A stretch of 64,000 nt of DNA from Halomonas sp. UBA3074 (lineage in GTDB: Bacteria > Pseudomonadota > Gammaproteobacteria > Pseudomonadales > Halomonadaceae), in NCBI RefSeq assembly GCF_002366715.1, contig NZ_DFBS01000021.1, positions 1 through 64,000 of the forward strand. Direction: 5' to 3'. Each line of letters opens with the position of its first letter. Within the stretch, counting starts at the first letter, position 1. The position numbers and the translations under genes were made by a program. Of this stretch, positions 54,355 through 62,902 are shown in pieces. A model generated the notes under the pieces. That model had not been told where the DNA came from, ran no database searches, and saw nothing but the letters and a program-made list of their open reading frames with translations.

Positions 54355-56820
54355 CTAATGTAACGTGCGTTGATCACCCGGCAACGTATCGATATGCAGG
54401 GGTGCAAAGTGGCGCGGTTTGTTACCGGGAAAATCCAGACTTACCCACGGGCCCGCCAGCACCGGCGCACCGCAAACCCAGGCCACCAGCGCCTGGCGAA
54501 AACCCGCTAAAAAGCTCTCGCGCTCGGGGGTTTCGCCCATAAAAAACGAGAAGCCGGCATACATGCCCATGGCATACTCCTGCCAGCCAGCATAATGATC
54601 CGCCGCAAGTTGATAAGCGCGATCCAATACGCTGGCAAACGCAGTGCTATCCAGCCAACGAAGCTGCCGTGCGGCAATCGCCAGATCGACCAGTTGGGCA
54701 ATATCCCAAGCCGCCATATCGACTTCATTGCAGCCATCTTCGTTGTCACGTACCCGGCGTAAACGCAGCAGATGGTGACGCTCGTCTTCAGCACAGTCAC
54801 CAGACTCAAGAATGGCGATCTCTGCGCTTAAACGCTCCGTATTGAGGGTATAAGGCGCATAGTTAATCTGATACTCCTGCCGGTCACCCGATTCGAGCAT
54901 GTAGTTTAAAAATTCCTGCATATCCCCGGCCGTGCTCAAGTGATAGTGGCTCTCTACCCACTCACGGATCTCCGCGCACTCACGGGCACTCTCGGGCTGC
55001 GGCTCACTCCACACGGCACTGTTTAACGGCCCCACCAATGACATGGCGGTAAAGTGGCTCAAGGTGGGCCGACTACCCGGCTCACGCCATGCATCGTGGC
55101 GCCAATCCAGCCAGTGAAACAGGCTACCCGGATCTTCGATGTGCCAAATGATTTCATTGATCAGCGAGGCATGTTCAGGCTCTGGCAGGCAGCTCTCCCA
55201 GGCAAACCATGCGCCTAACAAGCGCTTGGCGTTGGGATAAAACCGGCACAAGCAGCTGCGCAGTGCGCTGGCATACTCCATTAACGGCGCCCGATCCAAT
55301 AAGCCACTGTCGAGCGACATATGCAGATAAAAAGCGAACTTTTCAGCCATGTGAATCGTCGCTGCGTGACGGCTAACGCCCTTGACCGCATTACGCTGCT
55401 TGAGCTCTTCCGGGGTCGGCTGGCCAAACCAGCTTTGCGAGGGCGGCAAAACGCCATGCACCGCATCGGCCGCCAGTTGGTTAAGGTGATGGGCCTGTGC
55501 GGGTAGCCAATAACGCGCCAGCGCATGCGCCCCTTCATCGGCATGCAAGCCCAGCGACTCCTGTAGATAGAGCGCTGCATCGGCACGCTGCGCTTCGGGT
55601 AGCGCAGCAGAAGGGTCTATCTGGCGCAGCATCACATCGGGCTCACGCACGCTGGCCAAGGCCAACAACCAGTGATGGGGCGTATTGCGCCATTGACGAA
55701 TGCGCGCCTGTGACGCTTTCTTGGTGGGTTCATCCAACAGCGCTACGGGCGGGTGCTTCCAGGGGCTATGAACACTGTGCAGCAGCAACTGGTGCCGTTC
55801 ACTGGGCGTTTTGCCGCGCCGATCCATACCCTCAAACAGGCTCTGCCCACGCCCATAGGCATTGAGCACGGCGTACCAGTCATGGTAGCGGCGACTGATC
55901 AAATCGGCGGCGTGGCCGGCCAGGTCATCGGCTTCCTCCTGGCTGAGCCAGCCACAGCAGGCGCCCGCCCAGGCAAGTTCGACAAGCCGTAGCCAGTCCC
56001 AGGCAGCCCACTCCAGCGGCTCCCCCTGGTTGACGAATTTATTGAGCACCGGGGCATAGGGCGATTCGCCCATGACGCTGCGCTGCCACTCCATACGCTG
56101 GGCGTTGTCCATGCTCAATAGCTCGCGGGCCTCGATATCCCACCGCTGCCGCTCACCCTGGGCACCTAGCCAAAGCATGACCCCAAGCAGCGCGTCCCGG
56201 TCATGGACCTCCCATACTTGCGCTAACCACTCAGCCGCTTCCGGCCAATCAGCGTGGCTGGCCGGGTAGACGATAATCGGTCGAAACAACGCACATAGCC
56301 GCCAACTCTGCGCTTGGGGCTGTTGTGGCCAGAGCGGCGCCGGTGCGGGAAGTTTAGCCAAGGCATTTTCGAGCGCTTCCCAGGTGATACCCTCGCCGTC
56401 GGTTTCGAGATCGGCTAACGCCTGGCAGGCATCAATAAACCGGTCATCGGCGCCTATCTCCCAGCCACGCACCCCTAGCGCACGGCGGAGATCCGCCAGC
56501 CAAGCCCGCAGGTCACTGTAATCGCTGGTAATACGACGAGTAATATGGTGCGCCCACGCCCGAGCCTGTTCGGCCTCTAACCAGCCTGCTGCACCGGCCA
56601 AAGCGGCCCACTCCAGCGCGCCCAGCAAACGATCAGCCTGCCCTGCTGGCGCTCCCAAGCCGTGAAACAACTGCTCGGCTAACTCTCCACGATCGGTAAT
56701 CCCCAATTGCAGCAGACGCTGTTCCGCCGCTCCTGCATCCACCGCCAGCGGATGAGGAGTAAACGCCCAATCACACAGCACAAGCTGTTGGGCCCACCAG
56801 GCATTTAACGCGTCGATCAA
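54355..56820 (-). CDS. Large protein with repeated DUF1266-like units
   Basis: Cytoplasmic-looking protein of 821 aa, acidic and Trp/Ala-rich, without signal peptide or membrane segments. It resembles E. coli YbeU/YbeR (DUF1266). Three units share a pattern of a W-x-W/L preamble, then AWD-x-x-R/QLV-x-LA, and a helix with an aromatic-rich end (YxDWYAxxxAYxRG). They lie at residues ~65-118, ~205-330 and ~665-800; a degenerate fourth may lie between ~380 and 560. Function unknown in the family. The gene is isolated, with ~50 bases to nlpC/P60 upstream of its stop and ~175 bases to the YeaQ gene. Confidence 0.75.
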   Translation of the reverse strand: MIDALNAWWAQQLVLCDWAFTPHPLAVDAGAAEQRLLQLGITDRGELAEQLFHGLGAPAGQADRLLGALEWAALAGAAGWLEAEQARAWAHHITRRITSDYSDLRAWLADLRRALGVRGWEIGADDRFIDACQALADLETDGEGITWEALENALAKLPAPAPLWPQQPQAQSWRLCALFRPIIVYPASHADWPEAAEWLAQVWEVHDRDALLGVMLWLGAQGERQRWDIEARELLSMDNAQRMEWQRSVMGESPYAPVLNKFVNQGEPLEWAAWDWLRLVELAWAGACCGWLSQEEADDLAGHAADLISRRYHDWYAVLNAYGRGQSLFEGMDRRGKTPSERHQLLLHSVHSPWKHPPVALLDEPTKKASQARIRQWRNTPHHWLLALASVREPDVMLRQIDPSAALPEAQRADAALYLQESLGLHADEGAHALARYWLPAQAHHLNQLAADAVHGVLPPSQSWFGQPTPEELKQRNAVKGVSRHAATIHMAEKFAFYLHMSLDSGLLDRAPLMEYASALRSCLCRFYPNAKRLLGAWFAWESCLPEPEHASLINEIIWHIEDPGSLFHWLDWRHDAWREPGSRPTLSHFTAMSLVGPLNSAVWSEPQPESARECAEIREWVESHYHLSTAGDMQEFLNYMLESGDRQEYQINYAPYTLNTERLSAEIAILESGDCAEDERHHLLRLRRVRDNEDGCNEVDMAAWDIAQLVDLAIAARQLRWLDSTAFASVLDRAYQLAADHYAGWQEYAMGMYAGFSFFMGETPERESFLAGFRQALVAWVCGAPVLAGPWVSLDFPGNKPRHFAPLHIDTLPGDQRTLH

Positions 56821-56948
56821 GAGGCACCTCGAAAAAGCATATTATCACCACCCACTAACACAGGGTCACCGCCAGCAAAGCGCCGGATTAAAGCCGCCTA
56901 GTGTAACGGAAAGTGATGCGAACACCGATAGCATCTGTACAAACGACA

Positions 56949-56971
56949 CCGCCCGGCACAAGGCCGGGCGG
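56949..56971 (-). terminator. Hairpin after the YeaQ-like gene
   Basis: A GC stem CCGCCCGGC (56949-56957) pairs with GCCGGGCGG (56963-56971). On the minus strand it lies 27 bases past the stop and is followed by a T-poor tail (TGTCGTTTGT), so it is only a probable terminator. Confidence 0.5.
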
Positions 56972-56997
56972 TCACCAAACAAATGATAGCTTACAAG

Positions 56998-57240
56998 CTA
57001 TGCTTTTTTAACTTTACTGATCACCCACAAGAGCACCACCGCACCCACGATGGCCGTCACCAGCGAACCGATAAAACCGCCCGAAGAGAGCCCAAGGAGG
57101 CTGAACAAGAAACCGCCGATCACGGCGCCAACGATACCCACACCAATGTTACCCAGGATGCCGAAACCGCCGCCACGCATAATGTTGCCAGCGATCCACC
57201 CAGCCAAACCACCAATGATTAACCAAGCAATAAAGCCCAT
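56998..57240 (-). CDS. GlsB/YeaQ/YmgE-family stress membrane protein
   Basis: 80-residue, three-helix, Gly-rich inner-membrane protein (segments ~3-23, 27-47, 55-76). The GLAGWIAGNIMRGGGFGILGN start (residues ~12-31) is the family hallmark, formerly called transglycosylase-associated. Members are induced by stress, but their function is unproven. The ATG at 57240 follows AGGAGAC. Isolated; the divergent neighbour is yeaD. Confidence 0.9.
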   Translation of the reverse strand: MGFIAWLIIGGLAGWIAGNIMRGGGFGILGNIGVGIVGAVIGGFLFSLLGLSSGGFIGSLVTAIVGAVVLLWVISKVKKA

Positions 57241-57389
57241 ATAGTCTCCTTACTATTTCATTTAGGGGTGTCAGCTACGTATGTTAGCAGGCGTTTTACC
57301 TAGCTGTCGTGCTTGTTCTACCATAGCACACAGCGTTACTGTTCGGCGCCTATCGGTGAAGATGCTCGGCAACTCTTAAAGGAAAATTC

Positions 57390-58259
57390 ATGATACCCGA
57401 CTCGCTCAAACAACTGCTTAAAAGCACAGATGGTCAGCAAACGGCCCACTGGGAAGGCCGCGAGGTAGTGCTTTTCAACATGCCGTGGGGTGAGTTGGCG
57501 ATCAGCTTACAAGGTGCCCAAGTGCTGCATTTTCGCCCTCATGATGACAGCGACTGGCTTTGGGTGACGCCCAAACCCCAAGCCCTGCCTGGCGCAATTC
57601 GCGGCGGTATCCCGCTCTGCTGGCCGTGGTTTGCCGATGAGCGCTATGCCGATGAAAGCCCTAACCGCGATGGCCCTTTTCATGGCTTGGCGCGCCACGC
57701 TGCGTGGCGCTTAGACGCAGTCGATGAGCATGCCGAAGGTATTGAAGTGCATCTTTCTCCCGAGCAACGCCTGCATACGCAACTCACCGCACGGTTAGTG
57801 GTGCAAGCCAACGCGCAACGACTAAACGTAGAGCTGATTAGTGAAAACACCGGCGAGACGCCCGTTAAAACCAGCGGCGCGCTGCACACCTACTTGGCAG
57901 TGGCCGATATCCATCAGTGCCGCCTGGAAGGTCTCTCGGGGGCGCGCTATCTCGACAAATTGCGCGATTTTGCAGAAAGCGAACAGCAGGGCACGCTGGC
58001 CATTAACGGTGCCGTTGACCGCATTTATCATACCAATGAGGCAGTGCTGCTTAACGATGGCGAGCGCAGCCTACGCATCGGCAAACAGTCCAGCGACTCT
58101 ACCGTAGTATGGCACCCCAACGACGACCTTCCTGGCGATACACCGGCTGACGCAGCACGCCACTTTGTCTGCGTTGAAGCTGCCAATACGCGCCTAGACC
58201 CGGTTTGGCTGGTACCCGGTGCGCAGCACTTGTTAGGCACCACCCTCAGCCGCGGTTAA
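57390..58259 (+). CDS. yeaD: D-hexose-6-phosphate mutarotase (YeaD)
   Basis: Galactose mutarotase-fold aldose 1-epimerase that interconverts anomers of hexose 6-phosphates. 289 aa: GGIPLCWPWF near residue 71, the PFHGLARHAAWR His loop, the SGALHTYLAV catalytic His segment and the FVCVEAAN Glu segment near residue 264. AAAGGAAAA precedes the ATG. E. coli YeaD is close by in length and sequence. In E. coli it lies near gapA; that gene is absent here. Confidence 0.9.
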   Translation: MIPDSLKQLLKSTDGQQTAHWEGREVVLFNMPWGELAISLQGAQVLHFRPHDDSDWLWVTPKPQALPGAIRGGIPLCWPWFADERYADESPNRDGPFHGLARHAAWRLDAVDEHAEGIEVHLSPEQRLHTQLTARLVVQANAQRLNVELISENTGETPVKTSGALHTYLAVADIHQCRLEGLSGARYLDKLRDFAESEQQGTLAINGAVDRIYHTNEAVLLNDGERSLRIGKQSSDSTVVWHPNDDLPGDTPADAARHFVCVEAANTRLDPVWLVPGAQHLLGTTLSRG

Positions 58260-58320
58260 CCTTCGGTTCATCTACATTTTGCTATCATACGCTCAATCTC
58301 TTTTGCGTTAGGGAGTTCCG

Positions 58321-58512
58321 ATGGATCCGCAGCGATGGCTAGAGGCCGCTACGCTAGCCTTTAATTTAATCGGTATGGTGGTGTGTTTGGTCGGTCTTAC
58401 CCTGGCACAAAAAATGACTCGCCGCTGGCCGGGCTACACGCTGGCGGGGGTCGGTTTTTTGATAGCCACCCTGCCGATGCTTTCACAGCTACTATTAGTG
58501 TTTCGCCAGTGA
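58321..58512 (+). CDS. Small two-helix membrane protein
   Basis: 63 residues with two hydrophobic helices (~13-30 and 41-59) separated by a basic loop (KMTRRWPG). It follows yeaD after 61 bases with GGGAG upstream of the ATG and ends in a good terminator. No family recognised. Real gene status is supported by start context, terminator and membrane pattern. Confidence 0.65.
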   Translation: MDPQRWLEAATLAFNLIGMVVCLVGLTLAQKMTRRWPGYTLAGVGFLIATLPMLSQLLLVFRQ

Positions 58513-58513
58513 G

Positions 58514-58545
58514 AACAGTGAGCGCCATGCAGCACTGTTTTTTTT
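58514..58545 (+). terminator. Terminator after the small membrane protein
   Basis: Stem AACAGTG (58514-58520) with CACTGTT (58533-58539), 12-base loop, followed by a T run to 58545. It starts one base after the stop codon. Confidence 0.8.
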
Positions 58546-58628
58546 GAAGGGTGCTGATTTTTAAGAGAGCCGGTTTTGCAGAGCGGGGGCCGCGTTAATT
58601 TGCTAAGAGCCATAGAGGGAACGAAAGG

Positions 58629-60032
58629 ATGCGTCAGCCGTTAAGCCGCGAACTGAGCAATTTGTTAGAGCGGGGTCGGGATCGCCAGTTGCGCTTAGCG
58701 GTGACGGGCCTCTCACAAGCAGGTAAAACCGCCTTTTTGACCTCACTGGTCAATCAACTGCGCCATGCGGGCGTCGAGGCGCGCCTCGATTTACTGCCCG
58801 CTGCCCGTGAAGGTCGCCTGCTGGGTGCTCAGCGGCTTAACCAGCCCGACTTGGGCGTGCCACGCTTTCCCTACGACCCCGGCATGGCCGCCCTACGCGA
58901 CACTCCGCCGCGCTGGCCGGAACCCACCCGCGGCATTAGCGAGTTACGTTTGCAACTGCGTTACCGCCCTGCCCGCAGCGGTTGGTTAACACCCGAAATT
59001 GCGCATCTTACCCTGGACCTGTTCGATTACCCGGGCGAGTGGTTACTCGACCTGCCGCTGTTGCAGCACGACTTTTATAGCTGGAGCAAAGCCCAAGCGC
59101 TGTACGCCGGCGAACAGCGCCGCGGTTTATTCAGTGATTGGCTGGCGGCCGTTGAACAACTCGACCCGGCCAGTGAAGCCGACGAAGCCCAGCTCGCCAC
59201 CCTGGCCGAGGAGTATGCTCAAGGTCTACGGCGCGCTAAACAGGCCGGCTTTTCCGACTTACAGCCGGGACGCTTTTTGCTGCCTGGCGAGCTCGAAGGC
59301 GCGCCGGTGCTGCAGTTTTTCCCGCTGCCACAGCTGAATTCTTCCCATCACGCCACCTCGAAAGAAGCCTTGGACGCGTTACCTGCCAACAGCCTTTACG
59401 CCACGCTGGCCGCGCGCTTTCGCTACTACCAGCAACAGGTCGTCAAGCCCTTCTATCGCGATCACTTCCGTCGCTTTGACCGCCAGATCGTACTGGTCGA
59501 CGTGCTGGGGGCGCTGAACGCCGGGCCGGAACGGTTTGAAGACCTTTCCCGCGCGCTGCGCCAACTGATGCACAGCTTCGACTACGGCAAGCGCAGCCTG
59601 CTGACACGGCTGTTCGCGCCCAAGATTGACCGCTTGGCGATTGCGGCGACCAAGGCCGATCATGTCACCCCCGACCAACACGGCAACGTGGTGCAGCTAT
59701 TGGAAGCCTTGCTGGCGGAGCCCTTGAAAGACCTACGCTTTGCCAATGTTCCGGTCAAAGCGCTCTCACTGGCCTCGATTCGCGCCACTGAAGCTCGCGA
59801 AGTAACACACGAAGGTAAGCGCTCACCCGCACTGCGCGGTACGACACTGGAAGGCGAAGAGGTGCTGGTCTACCCAGGCGATGTGCCTGCCCGGCTCCCC
59901 ACGGCCGATTTTTGGCAGCAGCAAGGTTTCGATTTCCCTGGCTTTCGCCCGATGCAAGCCAACTCGGAAGCGCTTGATCATATCCGCATGGATGCCGCCA
60001 TCGACTGGCTGCTTGGAGACAAACTAACATGA
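58629..60032 (+). CDS. ycjX: YcjX family P-loop protein
   Basis: 467-residue P-loop protein of the DUF463/YcjX family, a predicted GTPase/ATPase. Its structure resembles regulatory G-proteins in other species. Walker A is GLSQAGKTA (27-35), and LFDYPGEWLLDLP shows the G3-like element near residue 135. GKRSLLTRLFAPKIDRLAIAATKADHVTPDQ near residue 320 gives the TKAD specificity motif. In E. coli ycjX-ycjF lie beside psp genes and respond to phage-shock; no psp genes are visible here. The stop overlaps ycjF by four bases. Confidence 0.9.
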   Translation: MRQPLSRELSNLLERGRDRQLRLAVTGLSQAGKTAFLTSLVNQLRHAGVEARLDLLPAAREGRLLGAQRLNQPDLGVPRFPYDPGMAALRDTPPRWPEPTRGISELRLQLRYRPARSGWLTPEIAHLTLDLFDYPGEWLLDLPLLQHDFYSWSKAQALYAGEQRRGLFSDWLAAVEQLDPASEADEAQLATLAEEYAQGLRRAKQAGFSDLQPGRFLLPGELEGAPVLQFFPLPQLNSSHHATSKEALDALPANSLYATLAARFRYYQQQVVKPFYRDHFRRFDRQIVLVDVLGALNAGPERFEDLSRALRQLMHSFDYGKRSLLTRLFAPKIDRLAIAATKADHVTPDQHGNVVQLLEALLAEPLKDLRFANVPVKALSLASIRATEAREVTHEGKRSPALRGTTLEGEEVLVYPGDVPARLPTADFWQQQGFDFPGFRPMQANSEALDHIRMDAAIDWLLGDKLT

Positions 60033-61066
60033 CCACCCCACAGCCACGGCGCCACTTTACGCTGGATGACACACCGGAAGCGGCGGTGGATGCCGAGGCG
60101 CCCTTGCGCCAACGGGAAGCGTTTGCAGGCACCAGCGAGCACCATCCCCTGGCACCGCTGGCCGAAGAGAAAGCGCTGCCCGCCGCCAGCCTAGGCGCGC
60201 CACGCAAGCGCCGCTGGGGGCTGCTGTTCGCCCTGGCAGGGGGCGCGGCCCTGGGCACCGCTGAGCTGGTGACTGGAATACCCGACGCCCTGGCACAATC
60301 TCACTGGCTCGAGATGGCTTGGCAGCTGTTCGGGATCAGTTTGATTGGCTTGGGCGCTTTCTCGTTGCTCAAAGAGCTGGGACGTTTGCGCCGCCTGAAA
60401 CGCCACGATAAGTTGCGCGGCAATCTCGCCGAGCTGCCGCTGCGCTCCCCCAAACAGGCTCGGGCGATGGCCGAGCAACTCAGGCGCCAGCTAAAGCTCG
60501 CCGACGATGATCCCCACTGGCTAGCCTTTCAACGCGCCAGCCAGCCGCACCATAGCGGGGAAGAGATTCAAACGTTGCTGCGCTACCACCTGCTGGCACC
60601 ACGCGACCGCGAAGCCCAGCGCTTGATTACCCGCATGTCCGGGGAAACCGCGATCATGGTCGCCATCAGCCCGCTAACGCTGGTGGACATGGCGCTGGTG
60701 GCCTGGCGTAGTTTGGCGATGGTAGATCGCCTCTGCCGCTTGTACGGCCTTGAGCTGGGCTATGCCAGCCGCCTGCGGCTGTTTCGTAACGTGCTGCACA
60801 ACATGGCCTTTGCCGGTACCAGTGAACTGGCCGCCGACGCCAGCATGGACATGCTCTCGCTCGATTTGGCCGGGCGTCTCTCAGCCCGTGCAGGCCAAGG
60901 GCTCGCTACCGGGCTGCTTAGCGCCCGCCTTGGATTACGCGCCCAGCGCCTCTGCCGACCTGTGCCCTTCACTGCCGATGAGCAACCCAAGATCGCCGAT
61001 CTGCGCCAAGACTTGTGGCGACAAATCAAACAATTGGATAAAGATAAAGTGCCGCAGAATCGCTAA
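60029..61066 (+). CDS. ycjF: YcjF family membrane protein (DUF697)
   Basis: 345 residues of the TIGR01620/DUF697 family. The N-terminal ~60 residues are polar and acidic. Two membrane helices lie at ~66-86 and ~100-117 (LLFALAGGAALGTAELVTG, LFGISLIGLGAFSLLKEL), with a soluble helical domain after. Start ATG overlaps the ycjX stop by four bases. Co-occurrence with YcjX suggests a complex; the exact role is unproven in the literature I know. Confidence 0.9.
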   Translation: MTTPQPRRHFTLDDTPEAAVDAEAPLRQREAFAGTSEHHPLAPLAEEKALPAASLGAPRKRRWGLLFALAGGAALGTAELVTGIPDALAQSHWLEMAWQLFGISLIGLGAFSLLKELGRLRRLKRHDKLRGNLAELPLRSPKQARAMAEQLRRQLKLADDDPHWLAFQRASQPHHSGEEIQTLLRYHLLAPRDREAQRLITRMSGETAIMVAISPLTLVDMALVAWRSLAMVDRLCRLYGLELGYASRLRLFRNVLHNMAFAGTSELAADASMDMLSLDLAGRLSARAGQGLATGLLSARLGLRAQRLCRPVPFTADEQPKIADLRQDLWRQIKQLDKDKVPQNR

Positions 61067-61174
61067 GCGTGTAAACGGTGGCGCCGCTCTTTTTGATCAG
61101 AAGGTGGGATTCAACGCTGATTATGCTCATGATGGGGGTTTAACATAGCATTCTCCAATGAGGAGACGTAGTGC

Positions 61175-62815
61175 ATGAATCACCCCAATGAGTCAGAGTC
61201 GCCCCCGGCAGGGAGCGACATGCAGACCGACTATGTCGTCGGTCAGGACAATATCAAGGGCCAGTTTGGCCCCATCGGCTTCGATATCCACAACCGTGTA
61301 TTCGTTGTCTCCGCGCTTGCCTCGGCCATATTCATCGTTCTCACCCTGCTGTTCCCAGAGCAGGCGGGGAGCACCTTTCAGTCCATTGTTTCTTTCTCGA
61401 CGGGAACACTAGACTGGTATTTCATGATTCTGGTCGATTTCTTTATTCTGTTTTGCTTGGCACTGGTGGTGCTGCCTTATGGCTCAGTCAGGCTGGGCGG
61501 TGCCGATGCCCGGCCGGATCACAGCTATCTTTCCTGGTTCGCGATGCTATTTACGGCGGGCATCGGTATCGGCCTACTGTTCTTCGGTGTACTCGAACCG
61601 GTTTATCACGCCAACGTCTCGCTGCCCTTAGGTGTCGAGTCTCCGTTTGGTGCTGACGGTGAGTTAAATCCAGCCGCAATTGCCGATGCCAGTGCCTTAG
61701 GGCTGGCTGGCACCTACCTCCATTGGGGGATCCATGGCTGGGCAGTGTATGTGGTCATGGCGTTAGCGCTGGGCATCTTTACTTATAACAAGGGGCTGCC
61801 GTTCTCAATCCGCTCGGCCTTTTTCCCAATTCTCGGTGAGCGAGTCTGGGGCTGGTGGGGGCACGTCATCGACATACTGGCGGTGTTTTCCACCCTCTTC
61901 GGGCTGGCGACCTCACTTGGGCTGGGTGCTCAGCAAGCCAATGCGGGGATGAACTTTGTCTTCGGCCTGGAAGTCAGCACCTTGACGCAGGTCATCGTCA
62001 TCATTCTGGTGACGGCGGTGGCGCTGGTCTCGGTTTGGCGTGGGCTTGAGGGCGGCTTGAAGAAGCTCTCCGAAATCAACATGATTCTGGCCGTTCTGTT
62101 CTTCTTTTTCGTGCTCTTCGCTGGCCCCACGCTGTTGGCGCTCACCGGCTTTTGGTCGGGGCTCACCACCTATGTCACCGACTTTATTCCGCTTTCCGCC
62201 CCCTTTGGTCGTGACGACGATGCCTATCGCCAGTCCTGGACGATTTTCTACTGGGCCTGGTGGATCAGTTGGGCACCTTTCGTGGGGATGTTTATTGCCC
62301 GCGTATCACGGGGCCGTACGGTGCGTGAGTTTGTCCTTTGCGTATTGCTGGTGCCTAGCCTGTTTATCTTTGTCTGGATGGGCGTGTTTGGCTCTACAGC
62401 CCTTGAACAGCTATATGCTGACCCAGCGGGCAGCTTGGTGAAAGAGTATGTCATCGACAACTACAGACCCGAGCTTTCGCTGTTCGGCATGCTGAACGAG
62501 CTACCGCTGACGGGCCTGATGTCGACTCTGGGCATCGTCCTGGCGCTGATCTTCTTTGTCACCTCTTCGGATTCCGGCTCCCTAGTCATTGATACCATCA
62601 CCGCCGGTGGCAAAATCGATGCTCCGCGGCCACAGCGGATGTTCTGGGCAGTAGTCGAGGGTCTCATCGCGATTGTGCTGTTGATCGGTGGTGGTTTAAC
62701 CGCTCTTCAGGCCGGGGTTACCGCCACCGCCATCCCCTTCTCGATTGTCATGCTGGTGATGTGCTACTCGATCATCAAGGCGCTTAATGGCGAGCTGCGG
62801 CTTATTCGTAAGTAA
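61175..62815 (+). CDS. BCCT-family betaine/choline-type transporter
   Basis: 546 aa with 12 membrane segments, the Na+- or H+-coupled osmolyte importer family (BetP, BetT, OpuD). Family signatures are present: GIGIGLLFFGVLEPVYH near residue 125, HWGIHGWAVY near 184 and the Trp-box SWTIFYWAWWISWAPFVGMF with IARVSRGRTVREF (~350-385). The short C-terminal tail (about 10 residues) lacks the long osmosensing extension of BetP. GAGGAGACG precedes the ATG. The substrate (betaine, choline, ectoine, carnitine) is not determined by these motifs. Confidence 0.93.
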   Translation: MNHPNESESPPAGSDMQTDYVVGQDNIKGQFGPIGFDIHNRVFVVSALASAIFIVLTLLFPEQAGSTFQSIVSFSTGTLDWYFMILVDFFILFCLALVVLPYGSVRLGGADARPDHSYLSWFAMLFTAGIGIGLLFFGVLEPVYHANVSLPLGVESPFGADGELNPAAIADASALGLAGTYLHWGIHGWAVYVVMALALGIFTYNKGLPFSIRSAFFPILGERVWGWWGHVIDILAVFSTLFGLATSLGLGAQQANAGMNFVFGLEVSTLTQVIVIILVTAVALVSVWRGLEGGLKKLSEINMILAVLFFFFVLFAGPTLLALTGFWSGLTTYVTDFIPLSAPFGRDDDAYRQSWTIFYWAWWISWAPFVGMFIARVSRGRTVREFVLCVLLVPSLFIFVWMGVFGSTALEQLYADPAGSLVKEYVIDNYRPELSLFGMLNELPLTGLMSTLGIVLALIFFVTSSDSGSLVIDTITAGGKIDAPRPQRMFWAVVEGLIAIVLLIGGGLTALQAGVTATAIPFSIVMLVMCYSIIKALNGELRLIRK

Positions 62816-62850
62816 CACCAGAAGCTGACACCTTGAAACAGCTGTAAAAA

Positions 62851-62889
62851 AGGCCCCTTCGCTGATACCAGCAAGGGGCCTACTTTTTT
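62851..62889. terminator. Bidirectional terminator between BCCT and ABC ATPase genes
   Basis: A stem AGGCCCCTT (62851-62859) with AAGGGGCCT (62873-62881) encloses a 13-base loop. A T run follows on the plus strand (62884-62890) and an A run precedes it, so it can stop both convergent genes. Confidence 0.85.
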
Positions 62890-62902
62890 TACGCCAAGCC
62901 GC

